This document shows positions 24,401 through 24,442 of a DNA stretch of 24,442 bases, one piece after another. How positions within the stretch are numbered: the stretch's first letter is position 1; each line of letters opens with the position of its first letter. This stretch comes from a virus: positions 1-24,442 of IMG/VR virus record IMGVR_UViG_3300034418_008649; one strand, given 5' to 3'. Below the pieces are notes generated by a model. That model was not told where the DNA came from. It did not search any database and saw only the letters and a list, made by a program, of their open reading frames with translations. A program made the translations under genes and the position numbers.

Positions 24401-24442
24401 AGTAACCGAAACCATGACTACTGATTTTGGAGATACTTCAGT
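15414..24442 (+). CDS. Giant collagen-like fibre protein (3' partial, >3009 aa)
   Basis: One reading frame stays open from the ATG at 15414 to the right edge. I read the N-terminal part and the last 320 bases codon by codon, and the repeat anchors stay in frame throughout. Residues 1 to about 591 are non-repetitive, beta-rich and low in Cys, with segments such as KVGDWMSTTDGARIFQITEI (about 83-102) and YEPFQRFTFYPDITGSIEIG. This is probably the virion-attachment part, although no family was recognised. Residues about 592-2897 are Gly-X-Y repeats (TSG, TAG, SSG, TTG, DDG) containing a higher-order array. From about 2898 a new domain starts (LNNTNNYVLTATGT, then SNFQFDGNTLTLEKAKL), resembling the start of many phage fibre C-terminal regions, and runs off the window. 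A long virion fibre is the likeliest role. The repeat has almost no Pro, so whether it folds as a collagen triple helix, a polyglycine-II-like bundle or something else is open. Thr/Ser at X and Y would permit O-glycosylation. Confidence 0.88.
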   Translation, partial: MAEYNPEQPPLSLVGTISGNAQGKDKYGINDETGLGPNGADKYISYDVVISSITSQVVGDASVRDSLGLLVGGQYTGIDVKVGDWMSTTDGARIFQITEITEKSDTYISCSIEDVGMAVAKTRGDRVNSVGDGTGVFIFEVSDDSQPTWAINKLDSFSNTTAANAIQTYFNVYEPFQRFTFYPDITGSIEIGDLVTITGSVSGTPVTPYRLVQAQDGDTVVGVVSDIYGGNNINVRPVNKIITNFSTPENLVTGEIGSTWYLSGSGAYTTSSDFGDPKFFQLSLPVVASVTGSVDGTTFDQGSYNLIINNIEVIPQSSGVLNLGQITSSINTYTSTTYVTAGINEQGGGFASAQTLGSAGSGGSAGTLAYTGVDSETFIVLDTSGGTGSYPSAPGKFAITASGVDFEVHPTTADFIAASVYPAASATQIKDDINAAATAAGAGVVATVDTSSIPHILTITNTGAGTLEINNIANDAAGTATVGNGSGTGLPTGQFSAPALEQYLTLGRTDGGDILLQGSWVTSASGSGLWSVSGTPPYLLMIEAAGGGSDLEIVYTGSVVETQTTSIHFTGSGVTVEASGSNGVLVTIGDTSTSGTSGTAAASGTSGTDGSSGTSGNGTDGTSGTTGTAGSSGTAGTSDTSGTSGGTSGTAGTNGSDGTTGTAGNSGTSGTSDTSGTTGSAGTSGTSGDADSATSGTNGVSGTSGTSADSSTSGTAGSSGTSGSDGTAGTVGTSGSSGTSDTSGTAGTAGSSGTTGDDGSSGTAGNSGTSGTSDTSGTTGSAGTSGTSGDNESSTSGTNGESGTSGTSGDSSTSGTAGSSGTSGTTGDDGTSGTAGDSGTSGTSETSGTAGNDGTSGTTGDDGTSGTAGESGTSGTSDTSGTAGSAGTSGTSGDNESATSGTNGESGTSGTSGDSSTSGTAGSSGTSGTTGEDGTSGTAGDSGTSGTSETSGTAGNDGTSGTTGDDGSSGTAGESGTSGTSDTSGTTGTAGSSGTSGDNESATSGTQGNSGTSGTSGDSSTSGTAGSSGTSGTTGEDGTSGTAGDSGTAGTSETSGTSGADGSSGTTGDDGTSGTVGASGTSGTSDTSGTAGSAGTSGTSGDNESSTSGTNGISGTSGTSGDSSTSGTAGSSGTSGDNETSGTAGTGGSSGTAGDSGTSGTSDTSGTSGADGSSGTTGDDGTSGTAGNSGTAGTSDTSGTTGSAGTSGTSGDNASATSGTAGESGTSGTSGESSTSGTAGSSGTSGDNETSGTSGTGGSSGTAGESGTAGTSDTSGTAGSSGSSGTTGNDGTSGTAGESGTAGTSDTSGTTGSAGTSGTSGDNDSATSGTNGISGTSGTSGDSSTSGTAGSSGTSGDDETSGTAGTGGSSGTAGGSGTSGTSDTSGTTGNDGTSGTNGNNGTSGTAGESGTSGTSDTSGTTGSAGTSGTSGDNESSTSGTAGVSGTSGTSADSSTSGTAGSSGTTGSDGTAGTVGTAGSSGTSDTSGTAGTSGSSGTTGEDGTSGTIGTSGSSGTSDTSGTTGSAGTSGTSGDNESATSGTAGVSGTSGTSADSSTSGTAGSSGTSGSDGTSGTVGTAGSSGTSDTSGTSGTAGSSGTTGDDGTSGSVGTSGSSGTSDTSGTTGSAGTSGTSGDNESATSGTAGVSGTSGTSADSSTSGTAGSSGTTGSDGTSGTVGTAGSSGTSDTSGTSGTNGSSGTSGDDGTSGTVGTAGSSGTSDTSGTTGSAGTSGTSGDNESATSGTNGVSGTSGTSGESSTSGTAGSSGTSGSDGTSGTVGTAGSSGTSDTSGTSGTAGSSGTTGDDGTSGSVGTSGSSGTSDTSGTTGSAGTSGTSGDNASATSGTAGVSGTSGTSADSSTSGTAGSSGTSGSDGTSGTVGTAGSSGTSDTSGTSGTAGSSGTSGSDGTSGSVGTSGSSGTSDTSGTTGSAGTSGTSGDNESSTSGTAGVSGTSGTSGDSSTSGTAGSSGTSGSDGTSGSVGTSGSSGTSDTSGTSGSAGTSGSTGDSKTSGTVGTSGSSGTSDTSGTTGSAGTSGTSGDNASATSGTAGVSGTSGTSADSSTSGTAGSSGTSGSDGTSGSAGTAGSSGTSDTSGTSGSAGTSGTTGDSQTSGTVGTAGSSGTSDTSGTTGSAGTSGTSGDNASATSGTAGVSGTSGSSADSSTSGTAGSSGTSGSDGTSGTVGTAGSSGTSDTSGTSGSAGTSGSTGDSKTSGTVGTSGSSGTSDTSGTTGSAGTSGTSGDVSSATSGTAGTSGSSGTSGGSSTSGTAGSSGTTGSDGTSGTVGTAGSSGTSDTSGTSGTAGSSGTSGSDGTSGSVGTSGSSGTSDTSGTTGSAGTSGTSGDNESSTSGTAGVSGTSGTSGDSSTSGTAGSSGTSGSDGTSGTAGTAGSSGTSDTSGTSGSAGTSGSTGDSKTSGTVGTAGSSGTSDTSGTTGSAGTSGTSGDNESATSGTVGVSGTSGTSGESSTSGTAGSSGTSGSDGTSGTAGTAGSSGTSDTSGTSGSAGTSGSTGDSKTSGTAGTAGSSGTSDTSGTTGSAGTSGTSGDVASATSGTAGTSGSSGTSGGSSTSGTAGSSGTTGSDGTSGTAGTAGSSGTSDTSGTSGSAGTSGTTGDSKTSGTVGTAGSSGTSDTSGTTGSAGTSGTSGDVNSATSGTAGTSGSSGTSGGSSTSGTAGSSGTSGSNGTSGSSGTAGSSGTSGSSDTSGTSGSSGTSGSNGTSGSSGTAGSAGTSGTSDTSGTTGSHGTSGSSGTSGSSGTAGSAGTGGTSGVSGNANSSGTSSTSGTAGSSGTTGTAGTSGVAGASNSSGTSTSSGTAGTTGTSGTSGSGDATSGTGGSGTSGTAGTSGSSDTSGTSGSAGTTGTAGTSGGSGSSGTTGSSGTSGSSGTSGSSGTSGSSGTSGAATILNNTNNYVLTATGTSGLIQGESNFQFDGNTLTLEKAKLQSNQVTLTANSTTTILDSINNINVSLGVTLEYIIMNIDGSNMRGGTFMAITNNTSTKVTETMTTDFGDTS
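17187..24104 (+). repeat. Gly-X-Y coding repeat of the giant gene (about 2306 codons)
   Basis: The region is a continuous run of Gly-X-Y-type triplets, dominated by Gly-Thr-Ser, Gly-Thr-Ala, Gly-Ser-Ser and Gly-Thr-Thr with scattered Asp, Asn, Val, Glu and Lys. Gly is mostly GGT, but Thr uses ACT, ACA and ACC and Ser uses all six codons, so the DNA is far less repetitive than the protein. The ends (17187-17477 and 23646-24104) do not follow the 101-codon super-unit. Confidence 0.93.
17478..23645 (+). repeat. Higher-order array of 20 units, period 303/312/330 bp
   Basis: Anchors encoding Asp-(Asn/Val/Ala)-x-x-(Ala/Ser)-Thr-Ser-Gly start at 17478, 17781, 18093, 18405, 18717, 19047, 19377, 19707, 20010, 20313, 20616, 20919, 21222, 21525, 21828, 22131, 22434, 22737, 23040 and 23343. 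Spacings are 303, three of 312, three of 330, then twelve of exactly 303. The extra lengths, 9 and 27 bases, are one and three Gly-X-Y triplets. The unit from 20313, counted codon by codon, has 101 residues, with one break of Gly phase at the anchor and Asp at a Gly position in ADSS and in two TSDTSG segments 33 residues apart. Later anchors often read DVSSA, DVASA or DVNSA instead of DNESA. Confidence 0.92.

Noticed and set aside
13772-24442. Diversity-generating retroelement target in the fibre genes
   Set aside because: No reverse transcriptase, template repeat or adenine-directed variable region was seen; the fibre ends visible here show no duplicate template. The C-terminus of the giant gene is outside the window, so this is not fully excluded.

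Overview
This window is part of the virion-assembly region of a tailed phage with a T4-type (myovirus) head and neck. The head and neck proteins recognised are the large terminase, portal, S77-type prohead protease, acidic scaffold, gp23-type capsid, and proteins resembling gp13, gp14 and gp15. A phoH gene lies among them. All genes are on the + strand, packed with small gaps or short overlaps. The DNA is AT-rich. Most start codons have an A/T-rich leader and no recognisable Shine-Dalgarno sequence. This is typical of Bacteroidota and their phages, so a Bacteroidota host is my best but unproven guess. An uncultured aquatic T4-like phage is the general picture.

Layout. 1-1109: terminase large subunit, entering the window inside the Walker B motif. 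1132-2967: portal. 3004-5764: four unrecognised genes in the position of T4's prohead core genes (67/68). 5766-6374: prohead protease, followed by a terminator and a 185-base leader with two hairpins. 6560-9392: scaffold and major capsid protein, closed by a hairpin and a strong terminator. 9480-10211: PhoH ATPase. 10249-13733: an unknown 140-residue protein, three neck/tail-completion-like proteins chained by TAATG overlaps, and a small beta-repeat protein. 13772-15280: a collagen-like (Gly-Thr-Ser)n fibre protein of 502 residues, followed by a terminator. 15414 to beyond the right edge: a second, giant collagen-like protein. It is open for more than 3009 codons and has a roughly 590-residue non-repetitive N-terminal region, about 2306 residues of Gly-X-Y repeat, and the start of a C-terminal region.

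How they work together. The protease, scaffold and capsid proteins build and mature the prohead on the portal. Candidate (L/I)-x-Glu|(Ala/Gly) processing sites sit near the capsid N-terminus, throughout the scaffold and in several of the unknown core-position genes. The terminase packages DNA. The gp13/14/15-like proteins close the head and join the tail. The two collagen-like proteins are probably virion fibres.

The most striking feature is the giant gene. Its repeat is a higher-order array of 20 anchor-defined units. The last 13 anchors are spaced exactly 303 bases (101 codons) apart, preceded by three units of 330 and three of 312 bases. Each unit carries one regular break in Gly-X-Y phase and Asp-for-Gly substitutions at fixed places. 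The amino-acid pattern is kept while synonymous codons are scrambled. A second recurrent signal is TATTTATA, placed 22-25 bases before four start codons, which is a candidate phage promoter element.
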